DNA of 58,702 bases from Streptomyces canus (GTDB lineage: Bacteria > Actinomycetota > Actinomycetes > Streptomycetales > Streptomycetaceae): assembly GCF_001514145.1 (NCBI RefSeq), contig NZ_KQ948679.1, positions 1 to 58,702 on the forward strand, written 5' to 3'. Made by a program: the position numbers and the translations under genes. Below, one piece after another: positions 48,863 through 58,143 of the stretch (its first letter is position 1; the number at the start of each line of letters is the position of its first letter). The notes beneath the pieces were generated by a model. That model was not told the DNA's origin, made no database searches, and saw nothing but the letters and a program-made list of their open reading frames with translations.

Positions 48863-50437
48863 ATGACGACCCCCAACCTCCGCATCCGCGGACTGACCAA
48901 GTCCTTCGGCGGAGTCAAGGCCCTCGCCGAGGTGGACCTCACCGTCCCAGCGGGCCAGGTGCATGCCCTGCTCGGCCACAACGGCGCCGGCAAGTCCACC
49001 CTCATCAAGTGCCTGGGCGGCGCCTTCCCACCCGACTCCGGCACGATCGAGATCGGCGGGACGACCCGTACGCGGCTGACTCCGCGCGAGTCGATCGCCG
49101 CGGGCGTGGCGATCATCTACCAGACGCTGAGCGTGGTCGACGCGCTCACGGTCGCCGAGAACATCTTCCTCGGGCAGGAGTGGACCCGGTACGGCCGTGT
49201 CGACAGAAGCTCCCAGGAGAAGGCCGCCGCCGGGCTGCTGAAGCGGGTCGCCGCCACCTGCTCCCCGCGCGACCGTGTGGGCGACCTGCCCACGGGACAG
49301 CGCCAGTTGGTGGAGATCGCCAAGGCCCTGAGCCGCAGCGCGTCCGTGCTGGTCCTGGACGAGCCCACCGCGGCGCTGTCCGGCGCCGAGAGCGACGCCC
49401 TGGCCGCACGGGTCGAGGATCTGCGCGCCGAGGGGCTGGCCATCGTCTACGTCACCCACCTGCTGTCCGAGGTGGAGCGGCTCGCCGACGCGGTGACCGT
49501 GCTGCGCGACGGCCGCGTCACCCACCACTCGCCCGTCTCCGGGCTCTCGCGCGGCGACCTCGTCGCGGCCATCGCGGGCCGCCCCCACCAGGAGCCCGCG
49601 CGGCCCGCACCCGGTCCCGCCCGCCCCGCCGCGCCACCCCGCCTGGTCGTCGACGGCCTGCACGGACCCGGCTTCGGTCCCGTCAGTCTCACCGTCGGCG
49701 CGGGCGAGCGCGTCGGCCTCTTCGGACTCATCGGTTCAGGGCGTACACGCCTGTTGGAGACCCTCTTCGGCAGGCGAAGGGCGGGCGGCGGCACGATCCG
49801 GGTCGGGGAGCGCACCGTGGCCCCGGCCAGGCCCTCGCGGGCCCTCGCGGCCGGGATCGCCCTGGTGCCCGCGGACCGGCGGGCGCAGGCCCTCTTCCCG
49901 TCACTCACCGCCCAGGACAACGTGCTCCTGCCGACGATCCGGCCCCTCGCCCGCACGGGTGTACGGGCACTGCACGCCGAGCGGCGCGTCTTCGGATCTC
50001 TGGCCGAGGCCGTCGGACTGCGGCCCGCCCGTCCCGGGCTACAGGCCGGCACATTCTCCGGCGGCAACCAGCAGAAGCTGGTCCTCGGCCGCTGGATCAA
50101 CTCCGCCCGGCACGTCGAGGTCCTGCTGCTCGACGAGCCGACCCAGGGTGTCGACGTCGGCGCCCGGCACGAGATCTACCAGGTGGTGACAGGTCTGGCC
50201 GAAGAACGCGGCACGGCCGTGCTGTTCGCCTCGAACGACCCCGAGGAAGTCGTCGCCCTCGCCGACCGCTGCCTGATCGTCGCCGACGGCCAGGTGATCG
50301 GCGAGCTGTCCGGCACCGGCCTCACCGAGCAGGCCCTGCTGTCAGCCGTCCATGCCCCGGCTCCCACGGCCGACGCCGCCTCGGACCGGGGAGAGCGTCC
50401 GGACCCGGGCGGCCCAACAACTTACGGAGCAGCATGA
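48863..50437 (+). CDS. Sugar-type ABC importer ATPase (two ABC domains)
   Basis: The 524-residue RbsA-like protein has two ATPase domains. The first holds Walker A GHNGAGKST, the signature LPTGQRQLVEIAKAL and Walker B VLVLDEPTAAL. The second has a degenerate Walker A (GLIGSGRTRLLE), the signature FSGGNQQKLVLGRW and Walker B VLLLDEPTQGVD. This one-active-site arrangement is normal for RbsA/MglA. It lies nine bases after the binding-protein gene and overlaps the permease start (ATGA). Confidence 0.93.
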   Translation: MTTPNLRIRGLTKSFGGVKALAEVDLTVPAGQVHALLGHNGAGKSTLIKCLGGAFPPDSGTIEIGGTTRTRLTPRESIAAGVAIIYQTLSVVDALTVAENIFLGQEWTRYGRVDRSSQEKAAAGLLKRVAATCSPRDRVGDLPTGQRQLVEIAKALSRSASVLVLDEPTAALSGAESDALAARVEDLRAEGLAIVYVTHLLSEVERLADAVTVLRDGRVTHHSPVSGLSRGDLVAAIAGRPHQEPARPAPGPARPAAPPRLVVDGLHGPGFGPVSLTVGAGERVGLFGLIGSGRTRLLETLFGRRRAGGGTIRVGERTVAPARPSRALAAGIALVPADRRAQALFPSLTAQDNVLLPTIRPLARTGVRALHAERRVFGSLAEAVGLRPARPGLQAGTFSGGNQQKLVLGRWINSARHVEVLLLDEPTQGVDVGARHEIYQVVTGLAEERGTAVLFASNDPEEVVALADRCLIVADGQVIGELSGTGLTEQALLSAVHAPAPTADAASDRGERPDPGGPTTYGAA

Positions 50438-51420
50438 CCACCGCCGACACCGTCCTGTCCCGCCCCCGTGTCCGTGTCCTGGCCACGGGCGGCCTGACCG
50501 CCGTACGACGTCACCCCCTGATCGTCGTACTCGCCGCGATGGTGCTGGTCTTCCAGCTCTCCACCGGCAGCTTCCTCGCCCCGGCCAACCTCAGCGGCAT
50601 CGCCACCGACGCCGCCACCCTGGCCATCGTCGCCGTACCGCTGGCGCTGCTAGTCATCAGCGGCTACCTCGACCTGTCGGTCGGGTCCACGCTCGCCCTG
50701 GGCGGACTCGTCGCAGGCCGGCTGGCGAGCGAGGGACAGCCGCCCGTCGTCGCCGTCCTGGGCGCACTTGCGGCGGGTGGCGCGGTCGGCGCCGTGAACG
50801 GCGTGCTCTGCTGCCGGCTCGGTTTGTCGCCGTTCATCGTGACCCTGGGCATGCTGACGGCGGTACGCGGGCTCGCGCAGCAGCTCTTCCCGTTGCCGCT
50901 GAGCGGATTCGGCTCGGGCTTCGCGTGGCTGGGCGGGGCGAAGATCGCCGGGATCGCCGCGCCGGTCGCCATCGCGGTACTCGTCCTGGCCGCGGGTGCC
51001 CTCTTCCTCGCGTTCACCCCGTCCGGGCGGCACGTGTTCGCCATCGGCGTCAACCGGGAGGCGGCCCACCTGTCCGGGATCAACATCCGCCGTATGCCCT
51101 TCGCACTGTTCGTGGTCACCGGTGCGGCCGCCGCGCTGGCGGGGGCCATCAAGGCGTCGGTGCTGGACAGCGTGGTCGCGGGCACCTCCGGCGCCGGGTT
51201 CGAACTGGCCGTGCTGACCGCCGTCCTGATCGGCGGGGTCGCCCTCACCGGCGGTTCGGGCTCGATCCTCGGCGTGCTGCTCGGCGTGCTCTTCCTCGGC
51301 GGGCTGCAGAACGGCCTCACCCTGCTGAACGTGCCGACGTTCTGGCAGCAGATGACCCAGGGCGTGGCTCTGGTGGCAGGTGCCGCGCTGGCGTACCTCG
51401 CACCACGGACCGGACGCTGA
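50434..51420 (+). CDS. Sugar-type ABC importer permease
   Basis: The 328-residue RbsC-like permease has about ten membrane helices. Family segments are LVISGYLDLSVGSTLALGGLVAG, GLSPFIVTLGMLTAVRGLAQ, GRHVFAIGVNREAAHLSGINI and TAVLIGGVALTGGSGSILG. The ATG at 50434 overlaps the ATPase stop. One permease gene implies a homodimeric channel. Confidence 0.93.
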   Translation: MTTADTVLSRPRVRVLATGGLTAVRRHPLIVVLAAMVLVFQLSTGSFLAPANLSGIATDAATLAIVAVPLALLVISGYLDLSVGSTLALGGLVAGRLASEGQPPVVAVLGALAAGGAVGAVNGVLCCRLGLSPFIVTLGMLTAVRGLAQQLFPLPLSGFGSGFAWLGGAKIAGIAAPVAIAVLVLAAGALFLAFTPSGRHVFAIGVNREAAHLSGINIRRMPFALFVVTGAAAALAGAIKASVLDSVVAGTSGAGFELAVLTAVLIGGVALTGGSGSILGVLLGVLFLGGLQNGLTLLNVPTFWQQMTQGVALVAGAALAYLAPRTGR

Positions 51421-51467
51421 CCATGTGCCCTTCGGCTCCCTTCCACTCCCCCTCAGAAAGGCCTGCC

Positions 51468-53165
51468 GTGCGCGAGAACGCTCCCACCCTCATCCTGACC
51501 GGAGGGCAGGTCCTCACCGTCGACCGCGACTTCACCGTCGCGGAGGGCGTGGCCGTACGCGGCCGGGACATCGTCGCCGTCGGCACGGACGCCGAGATGC
51601 GCGCGCTCGCCGGGTCCACGACCCGGGTCGTGGAACTGGGCGGGCGGACCGTCCTGCCCGGCATCAACGACTCGCACTTGCACGGTGCCGCCTACGGGAT
51701 GACCAAGCCCCCGTTCGCCCTGGACGTCGGCCATCCGTCGGTGGGTTCGATCGCCGACATCGCCGCGGTCGTCGGCACGGCGGCGCGCGCCACCCCGCCG
51801 GGAGAGTGGCTCGTCGGCCTCGGCTGGGACCCCGGCTACCTCGCCGAGTGCCTCGCGGACCAGGGGCGCTTCCCGCACCGCAGGGACCTGGACGCGGTGG
51901 CCCCGGACCATCCGGTCTGCCTGACCGACTTCTCCTCCCACATGGTCTGGGCCAACACCGCGGCCCTGCGCGCCTGTGGTGTCGACCGGGACACCGTCGC
52001 GCCGCCCGGCGGCGTCATCGACCTGGGCACCGAAGGGGAGCCCACCGGCATCCTGCGCGAGGCCGCCCAGCGGCTCGTCCAGGCGGCCCTGCCGTCCCCG
52101 ACGACCGCCCAGCGCCGGCAGGCCATCCAAGGCGTGATCCGCGAACTCCACTCCCGGGGCATCACCAGCTACACCGAGCCCGGCCTCGGGCCCGGCGGCG
52201 CCGGAACCCTGTTCGGCGGCCTGAGCACCGAGAACTGGACCGCGTACGCCGAACTGGCCGCCGAGGGCCTGCTCGACGCCCGGGTGAGCGTACTGCTGCT
52301 GCCCGCACCGATGGGCGGCTCCGCCGACGACGTACGCAGGGGCCTGGCCGCACTGCACCGCCCGGCGTCCGCCGACCCACGGCTGCTGAACGCCATCGGC
52401 GTCAAGATTTTCGCCGACGGGGTGCCCCCGAACCGCACGGCCTGGATGAACGAGCCCTACCCGGACGGCGGCCACGGCGCGCTGTGCGTGCACGGCGAGA
52501 GCCCCGCACTCCAGGTGGCGGAGCTGCGCGAGATGATCCGCCTCGCGCACGAGGCCGGGTTCCAGCTCGGCGTGCACGTCACCGGCGACCGGGCCATCGA
52601 CACCGTCGTGGACGCCTTCATCGCCGCCGACGAGGCCGCACCCCGCCCCGACGCCCGCCACTACGTCATCCACGGTGACTTCATCAGCCCGGACAGCCTG
52701 GCCAAACTCGCCACACACGGCTACGGCGTCAACATGAACCCCGGGATCAAGTGGACCATCGCCGACCTCATGGACGAGGTCGTCGGGCCCGCACGCTCGG
52801 CCTACCAATGGCCCGTGCGGTCGGCGACGGAGGCCGGAGTCACCGTCTGCTCCAGCTCCGACGCGCCGATCACCGAGCCCGACTGGCGCCAGGGCGTGGC
52901 GTCGATGATGCTGCGTGAGTCCAAGGCCAGCGGCCGGCAGAGCGGCCCCGACCAGTGCGTGCCGCTCGCCGACGCCCTGCGCGCCTACACGGCCAACGCG
53001 GCCTGGCAGGACTTCGCCGACGACTGGAAGGGCACAATCGCACCCGGCAAGGCCGCCGACCTCTGCGTCCTCGACCGCCCCCTGCTCGACCTCGACCCGC
53101 ACGACCTGACACGGGTGGAGGTGGACCTCACCGTGTTCGACGGGCGCGTGGTCCACGAACGGTGA
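51468..53165 (+). CDS. Amidohydrolase, YtcJ-like
   Basis: The 565-residue metal-dependent hydrolase has the N-terminal strand domain (LILTGGQVLTVDRDFTVAEGVAV) and the metal motif LPGINDSHLHG. Later metal-ligand segments are IKIFADG-like (GVKIFADGVP), QLGVHVTGDRAID, HYVIHGDFI and SSSDAPITEPDW. YtcJ-type proteins hydrolyse N-acyl or similar amide bonds. The GTG at 51468 has an AGAAAGG site; an ATG at 51423 directly after the permease stop is the alternative. It ends the importer operon, so it may act on the imported compound. Confidence 0.85.
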   Translation: MRENAPTLILTGGQVLTVDRDFTVAEGVAVRGRDIVAVGTDAEMRALAGSTTRVVELGGRTVLPGINDSHLHGAAYGMTKPPFALDVGHPSVGSIADIAAVVGTAARATPPGEWLVGLGWDPGYLAECLADQGRFPHRRDLDAVAPDHPVCLTDFSSHMVWANTAALRACGVDRDTVAPPGGVIDLGTEGEPTGILREAAQRLVQAALPSPTTAQRRQAIQGVIRELHSRGITSYTEPGLGPGGAGTLFGGLSTENWTAYAELAAEGLLDARVSVLLLPAPMGGSADDVRRGLAALHRPASADPRLLNAIGVKIFADGVPPNRTAWMNEPYPDGGHGALCVHGESPALQVAELREMIRLAHEAGFQLGVHVTGDRAIDTVVDAFIAADEAAPRPDARHYVIHGDFISPDSLAKLATHGYGVNMNPGIKWTIADLMDEVVGPARSAYQWPVRSATEAGVTVCSSSDAPITEPDWRQGVASMMLRESKASGRQSGPDQCVPLADALRAYTANAAWQDFADDWKGTIAPGKAADLCVLDRPLLDLDPHDLTRVEVDLTVFDGRVVHER

Positions 53166-53207
53166 TTTCCTCAGCGGGAGTGCGCGGGCCGGGGGCGTCC
53201 TTCTGCG

Positions 53208-53486
53208 ATGGGTGCGGACCCTCACGGACGCGGGCAAGAAGATCGTCCGGGCGGAAGCGGAGCATCCCTCGTTGTGCTCCTTGTATGGGGCGCTGACCCT
53301 GACGCCGTGCGGATGGCATGGCGGGAGGGCGAGCTGAGCGGTGTGACGGTCGTGTTCGCGGCGGCGTGTGCGCTGTGGCTGGTGCTATGGCGCAGGCGTA
53401 CCGGTCGCGGCCGGCCGGCATGGCCGCTTGTGGTGCTGCTGTGCTGTGTCGCTGTTGCGCTGGTCATGGCTGCCATGACCGGTTGA
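53208..53486 (+). CDS. Possible small membrane protein or gene remnant
   Basis: A 92-residue frame has two hydrophobic segments (VTVVFAAACALWLVLW and WPLVVLLCCVAVALVMAAM) flanking RRRTGRGRP. It has no good ribosome binding site and stands at the border to the IS remnants, so it may be the end of a decayed membrane-protein gene. Confidence 0.25.
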   Translation: MGADPHGRGQEDRPGGSGASLVVLLVWGADPDAVRMAWREGELSGVTVVFAAACALWLVLWRRRTGRGRPAWPLVVLLCCVAVALVMAAMTG

Positions 53487-53506
53487 CGGGCGCAGGCAGG
53501 TGGGGC

Positions 53507-53806
53507 TTCTCGTTCTTGTGGGCGGTCTACGACTTCTTCCGCCGCTGGCGGGCCTGCGACTACGTGCGTGAACTGCACGAACGCCTGCGCCGCACGGCGA
53601 GGGAACGCTCAGGCCGCAACGCCGAGCCCAGTGCGGGAGTCATCGGCAGTCAGTCGGTGGACGCCTCCGAGACCGTCGGCGAGGACAGCCGCGGTTACGG
53701 CGGCGGCAAGTCACGCGACGGACGCAAGCGTCACGTCCTGACCGATACCGAGGGTCTGCTCCTCGAGGTCACCGTGATCACGGCCGACGTGCTCCAAGGC
53801 CAGTAG
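53507..53806 (+). pseudogene. IS5-family transposase fragment with mutated catalytic Asp
   Basis: About 100 codons match the N-terminal-to-middle part of an IS5-family transposase: AVYDFFRRWRACDYVRELHERLRR, NAEPSAGVIGSQSVDASE, KSRDGRKRHVLTDTEGLLLEVTV. The first DDE aspartate (VIDSQSV in active copies) is glycine here. The frame stops after about a third of the normal length. Confidence 0.75.
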
Positions 53807-53879
53807 GGTTTTAGAAGTGACGTACAGCATCTGACCAGGCACTTTGCGACTCCCAGCGATCACGACAAGCGCGGACCCC

Positions 53880-54095
53880 ATGGCACTGCGCATGCTCTAC
53901 CTGGTCTTCCTCCGACTCCTCGGACTGCTCCTGCTGCTCACCCGCTCTCAGCAGACCAAGGACGCCGAGCTGCTCGCGCTGCGCCACGAGAACGCGGTGC
54001 TGCGCCGCCAGCTCGGCGTCCGGCCACACAAAGGGGGGCTCACACCGGACCTTCGCCGGTCGACCGGGCCCGGCCCGGAAGCAAGCACCACGTGA
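53880..54095 (+). pseudogene. N-terminal fragment of an integrase-core transposase
   Basis: The frame starts MALRMLYLVFLRLLGLLLLL and continues SQQTKDAELLALRHENAVLRRQLG. This is the conserved N terminus of a Streptomyces integrase-core transposase (IS3/IS481-like). It breaks off near 54030, where unrelated IS5-type sequence begins. Confidence 0.65.
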
Positions 54096-54498
54096 TAGTC
54101 GACCGGCATGGCACTCCGTTGGTCGTCTCGCTGACCAGCGGGAATCGTCACGATGTCACTCAGCTGATGCCCCTGCTGGACGCGATGCCAGCATCCGCGG
54201 GGTTCGAGGGCGGCCACGTCACCGACCAGGCCGGCTGTTCGCCGACCGCGGCTACGACTACGACAAGTACCGTCGGCTTCTCCAGGCCCGCGGCATCACA
54301 CGGAAGTTCGCCCGGAAAGGCACCGCGCATGGCTCCGGACTGGGCAAGACCCGCTGGGTCGTCGAGCGGACCTTCGCCTGGCTCCACCAGTTCAAGCGAC
54401 TCCAGATCCGCTACGAGATACGCGCCGACCTCCACCTCGGACTGCTCCAACTCGCCTGCAGCATCATCTGCTTGAGAAGACTCCGAACCTCATTCTGA
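54062..54498 (+). pseudogene. IS5-family transposase C-terminal fragment, frameshifted
   Basis: Two frames together give HVIVDRHGTPLVVSLTSGNRHDVTQLMPLLD and then RLFADRGYDYDKYRRLLQARGITRKFARKG, TRWVVERTFAWLHQFKRLQIRYE. These contain the second aspartate and the glutamate of the DDE triad of an IS5-family transposase. A frameshift near 54200-54235 separates the parts. The stop at 54496 is followed by GAAACGATCCG, which resembles the inverted-repeat end of this IS type. Confidence 0.75.
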
Positions 54499-54561
54499 AA
54501 CGATCCGTAAGGGCGTCGAGCGCCGTCCGGGCTGCTGCCGCCCGCAACACGACTTGCGAGA

Positions 54562-55152
54562 ATGCTTCCTGCACGCACGTTTCGATCAGGGGTGGGTTCG
54601 TTGGTCTGGTGGGCGGAAAGGTTCCTCTGGGACGGGGAGCGTCCTGAGTGGACATGGGTCCCATTGAAGTCCGTTGGGCCCATACGGTTCGGTCAGAGCA
54701 AGGAGGAAGTCTCTGCCGCTCTGGGCGAGCCGATCACGGCATGGGACGCCAAGAAGTTCGCGCGATGGTATCCCTTCGAAAGGGTTGGCATCGACACCTA
54801 CTACGACCAGGCGACCCAGGCTCTGGCTGCAGTAGCTGTCGACGCCTGCCGGGGCCCACAGGTCAGCCTCGACGGCACTCCTCTGGTTGGCCGGCTGCCC
54901 TCGGAACTCGAACTGTGGCTCGAAAAAACCGCGTCAACGCTTGAGGATCCGACTCTGCCCGAGTACGTCGATGGCCTGCGCTTCGGGCCGCGCGGGGAAC
55001 CGTATCTCCTCAGCCTGGGACTGGTCCTGCGCTGCCAGCAGAACGGTGACCACGCCCGCTGCCGCCCAGTGTTCCTTGCGCCTCAGTGGGCCATGCAAGG
55101 CCAGGAATGGATCGAGGACTTGATCCCCGACACGGAGTGGCTGACGTATTGA
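54562..55152 (+). CDS. Conserved hypothetical protein between IS remnants
   Basis: The frame is open for 196 codons and from residue about 32 has coherent protein sequence: WVPLKSVGPIRFGQSKEEVSAALGEPI, YPFERVGIDTYYDQATQALAAVAVDAC, FGPRGEPYLLSLGLVLRCQQ. The segment with an RFG...EEV motif is reminiscent of small immunity-type proteins in actinobacteria, but I cannot assign it. The start is uncertain, because the first 30 residues may be junction sequence from the preceding IS. It is the only apparently intact gene between 53166 and 58566. Confidence 0.5.
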   Translation: MLPARTFRSGVGSLVWWAERFLWDGERPEWTWVPLKSVGPIRFGQSKEEVSAALGEPITAWDAKKFARWYPFERVGIDTYYDQATQALAAVAVDACRGPQVSLDGTPLVGRLPSELELWLEKTASTLEDPTLPEYVDGLRFGPRGEPYLLSLGLVLRCQQNGDHARCRPVFLAPQWAMQGQEWIEDLIPDTEWLTY

Positions 55153-55165
55153 GCGATGCCCAACC

Positions 55166-55375
55166 TCACACTGATGCGTGGTGAAGCACGAGGACGGCCT
55201 TCACCACGTCGGTGATTCGGTTGGTGCTGCAGCGGAGCTTCCGCAGGAGCCTCCAACATTTGAGGGTGGCCATGGCGCGTTCGCCCAGGCTGCGGATCTT
55301 GTCGTGATCGCGGTTGTGACGCCGACACCAGCCGCGCAGGTTCTTGCCCCTGAATGGGACGCGGACAGCATGCCC
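55166..55375 (-). pseudogene. Transposase C-terminal fragment (IS5/DDE endonuclease type)
   Basis: On the minus strand about 65 codons read VRVPFRGKNLRGWCRRHNRDHDKIRSLGERAMATLKCW followed by LLRKLRCSTNRITDVVKAVLVLHHASV and a stop, shown here in parts. This is the C-terminal part of a DDE-superfamily transposase common in Streptomyces. The upstream part is missing. The next stretch, 55380-55732, has no recognised gene and may hold the left end of the IS110 element. Confidence 0.65.
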
Positions 55376-55732
55376 TGCGCCCTGATATGCCTAATAGGCA
55401 CTGTGGGTTGGCAGTTGTCAGTCCTGGCAGGGGCCGCGCGAGACGTCTGGGCTGTATGCAGCGCCTGGGAGTGCTTCGACAAGAGGGACGCGTGCACGGC
55501 CTCTGCCGATTCGAGCTCGGTGGTCATACCGTGCCGTGGTTCGAGCCGTTCCCAGAAACACCTCCCGATCAGCCGGAGCCGTGGAGCTCTTCACGAGAGC
55601 GAGGACCCTGGACGCTGCTGGGGCCACGGACGGCTGATGGGGTGGTGCGCCCGCGAGCGCTTCTATTAGGTCGCCGGGTGGTCCTGCCACGGCCCGACAC
55701 CGACGGACGGGAAAGCCCGAAAGGAGCGCGCG

Positions 55733-55771
55733 GTGGATGTGACCTGCGGAATCGACTGGGCTGAGGATCAC
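55733..55771 (+). pseudogene. 5' exon of an IS110-family transposase gene
   Basis: A GTG at 55733 with an AAAGGAG site starts VDVTCGIDWAEDH, the N terminus of IS110-family (DEDD) transposases, including the first catalytic aspartate in GIDWA. After 13 codons the group II intron begins exactly at 55772. The downstream exon was not found, so this element is dead in its present form. IS110-family elements carry a bridge RNA in a non-coding end; 55600-55732 is the place to look. Confidence 0.7.
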
Positions 55772-57095
55772 GTGCGCCACGAGGCGCTTGAAGTCGAGCG
55801 GAGGTGAAAGACCTTCGACTCCTGGCCGTCGCAGCGGTCGGGTGAAGCTGGGGGCAGCCTGATCCGGGAGACGCCGGGGAGGGTGGGAGCAGCCCTGACA
55901 ACGCCGGGACGTGCCAGTACTGCCAGATGGTGCGGGTCCGGTCAGCGAGACGGGAAGGTGTACGAGAGGAACCGGTGTCTGACGCCCCTTAACGGCCCAC
56001 CAGCTCAAATCTGGCGGATATGGGCTGGTCGCGGCGCGTACCTGCTCCTCGTGCGAGAGCGGGTAACTCCTGGTCGCCATGTGATCAACGGCCAGGAGGC
56101 CACGGTGAATGTCTGCGGCGTAGTCGTGGCGATGCCGCAGGGGTAGAGCTGGGCACCTCACCCGTCGATCGACTTTCAAGTGAACGTGGGAACCGTCCGG
56201 TGTCGTCCTCGCCCCGCGCAGCCAGCGCAGCGGAAGGACAGGCACGTCGTCAGCCGACGGCGCCGGGCGGGGCGGAGGCTCCGTAGTAGTCCGAGGCCGG
56301 GAAAGCCGGCCGCATGGCGAAGGGAGCCAGCAAGTCAGTAGTGGAAGTACTGGAAGACCAGGAGGCCGCTGGTGAATACGAGTGATCCGCTGCTCGGCAC
56401 GTTCCGGGCCGAGCGACGGGTACTGGAGATCCAGACCAAGCTGCACCGTTGGGCGAACGACGATCCTCATCGTCGGTTCGACGATCTGTACAACCTCGTC
56501 TGTGATCCCGCGTTCCTGGCCATGGCCTGGGAGCGGGTTGCGGGGAACAAGGGCGCACGCTCGGCCGGAGCGGACGGCATGACCGTCACCTTCGTCCGGG
56601 AACGGATCGGCGAGGTGCAGTTCCTCGCCGAGCTGCGGGAGCAGTTGAAGTCCCGCAGTTTCCGCCCAATGCCGGTCAGGGAACGGATGATCCCCAAGCC
56701 GGGGTCGCGCAAGCGGCGCCGCCTCGGGATTCCGACCGTGGCCGACCGGGTGGTCCAGGCGGCCTTGAAGCTGGTGCTGGAGCCGATTTTCGAGGCGGAC
56801 TTTGCGCCGTGCTCGTACGGCTTCCGCCCCAACCGGCGGGCGCATGCTGCGATGGCCGAGACGCGCTTTCTGGCATCCAAGACGTACGGGTGCTGGAGGG
56901 CGACATCACGGCGTGCTTCGACGAGATCTCGCACTCGGCCCTGATGGACCGGGTGCGGGCTCGGATCGGGGACAAGCGCGTGCTCACGCTGGTGAAGGCG
57001 TTCTTGAAGGCGTGCATCCTCACCGAGGTTGGCACCTCCAAGGAGACGGTCACCGGCACCCCGCAGGGCGGGATTCTTTCGCCGCTGCTGGCAGA
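55772..57095 (+). mobile_element. Truncated group II intron inserted in IS110
   Basis: The intron begins GTGCGCC at 55772, fitting the GUGYG 5' end of group II introns. It continues with about 600 bases of GC-rich structured sequence before the reverse transcriptase start at 56372. It is broken near 57095 by fusion to an IS5-family fragment, so ribozyme domains V and VI and the 3' splice site are absent. Confidence 0.75.
56372..57095 (+). pseudogene. ltrA: Group II intron reverse transcriptase, frameshifted and truncated
   Basis: The frame from GTG 56372 (AGGAGG eight bases upstream) gives LTRA-type sequence: FDDLYNLVCDPAFLAMAWERVAGNKGARSAGADGM, then LGIPTVADRVVQAALKLVLEPIFEADFAPCSYGFRPNRRAHAAMAE in parts. 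Near 56885 one base appears to be lost and the sequence continues in another frame as VLEGDITACFDEISHSALMDRVRARIGD...VTGTPQGGILSPLLA. The sequence then jumps into IS5 DNA, before the catalytic YADD motif. It is inactive. Confidence 0.8.
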
Positions 57096-57096
57096 T

Positions 57097-57703
57097 CACG
57101 GGTCCGCTCACCGAGCTCCACGACCGGCTGCGCGACAAGGCCGCCAGAAGGACGGCCGTTCTCCGGATCCGACGGCTGCCACCGTCGACTCACAGTCGGT
57201 GAGGGCGGCGGCGAACATCCCGTGCTCCACCTCCGGCTGGGACGGCGGGTAGAAAGTGGGCGGCCGCAAGCGGCACCTGGTGGTGGACTGCCTCGGCCTC
57301 GTCCTGGCCGTGTGTGACCACGGCGAGTGTGCAGGACCGCGACGCCGCCGCCCCACTGCTGGAGTGGCTTTGCAAGACGTACTTCTCCATCCGCCTGGTG
57401 TGGGCGGACGGCGGCTGTGCCGGGCGCTTGGTCGACTGGGCGGCCGAGAAACTCCAGCTCACTCTCGACATCGTCAAGCGCACTGACGACACGACAGGGT
57501 TCGTGGTGCTGCCGCGCAGGTGGGTCGTGGAGAGAACGCTGAGGTGGCTGATGCGTTCGCGCCGCCTGGTGCGTGGCTACGAGACGCTGCCCGCCATGCA
57601 CGAGGCCATGGTGCTGTGGTCGATGACCATGGTCATGAGCGGCCGCCTGGCCGGACGCCGCCCCGGTGCTTTCAGCCGGCCGCCGGCACCGCGAGCGCGG
57701 TGA
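57097..57703 (+). pseudogene. IS5-family transposase fragment with stop and frameshifts
   Basis: Joined frames give GPLTELHDRLRDKA, then DGRSPDPTAATVDSQSVRAAA, KVGGRKRHLVVDCLGLVLAV and DRDAAAPLLEWLCKTYFSIRLVWADGGCAGRLVDWAAEKLQLTLDIVKR. VLPRRWVVERTLRWLMRSRRLVRGYE follows. This is an IS5-family transposase whose DDE residues survive. A TAG at 57250-57252 and at least two frameshifts interrupt it. The left junction lies inside the group II intron reverse transcriptase. Confidence 0.8.
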
Positions 57704-58143
57704 ACACCCCCGGCCGCCTCTGCAGGGCCCAGCCCCGGTCCACCAGGCGTTTCGCCTTCGACCGCAGCCCCTCGACCTTCGCCGGGACCGCCTGAAGGCC
57801 GAGGGCCACGGCCAGCTGCTGGCAGCGCGTCCCCTCCCGGCCTGCCGATTCCAGCACTGTCAACGATCCGCTGGTAGTCCGCCGCGAGCACCGACGTCGG
57901 CATGCCTTCACTCCGGTGCGGCACCGGCGAACCCGTCATCGCGCCCCGCGCCGGCTCCGCGACTGCCGAAGGCGGTTCGGCCAGCACCTCGGCCACCGTC
58001 GCCCGGGCATCCACCAGCCGCTCAAGAGCGCGCTCAGCCGCACCGAGCGCGGCCTGCACCCGCTCGGCCTCCTCCCGCAACCCCGCTATCTCTTCCCGGA
58101 CCCTTTTCTCCCGGGCCTCCAGCAAACCGAGCACCGATGGCAC
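57672..58143 (-). pseudogene. Coiled-coil protein gene, frameshifted
   Basis: From a GTG at 58143 (GGAGG eight bases upstream) the protein reads VPSVLGLLEAREKRVREEIAGLREEAERVQAALGAAERALERLVDARATVAEVL in consecutive parts, a strong coiled coil. Near 57850-57870 the frame shifts to GREGTRCQQLAVALGLQAVPAKVEGLRSKAKRLVDRGWALQRRPGVFTAL and a stop. The two halves match a type of small protein often found beside Streptomyces transposases. The 3' end overlaps the convergent IS5 fragment. Confidence 0.6.

Noticed and set aside
47738..49663. Open frame of 641 codons on the minus strand
   Set aside because: It is antisense to the ABC binding-protein and ATPase genes, whose Walker motifs and lipobox are on the plus strand.
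51453..53237. Open frame of 594 codons on the minus strand
   Set aside because: It is antisense to the amidohydrolase, which has metal-binding motifs in the plus frame.
53318..53506. Plus-strand frame upstream of the IS5 fragment as part of the transposase
   Set aside because: The translation before about 53507 is Cys/Ala/Gly-rich and unrelated to IS5 transposases. It overlaps a possible membrane-protein remnant in another frame.
55418..56845. Long open frame of 475 codons on the minus strand
   Set aside because: It lies antisense to the IS110 exon, group II intron and reverse transcriptase, has low-complexity Arg/Pro-rich sequence and no family features. It is a GC-driven shadow frame.
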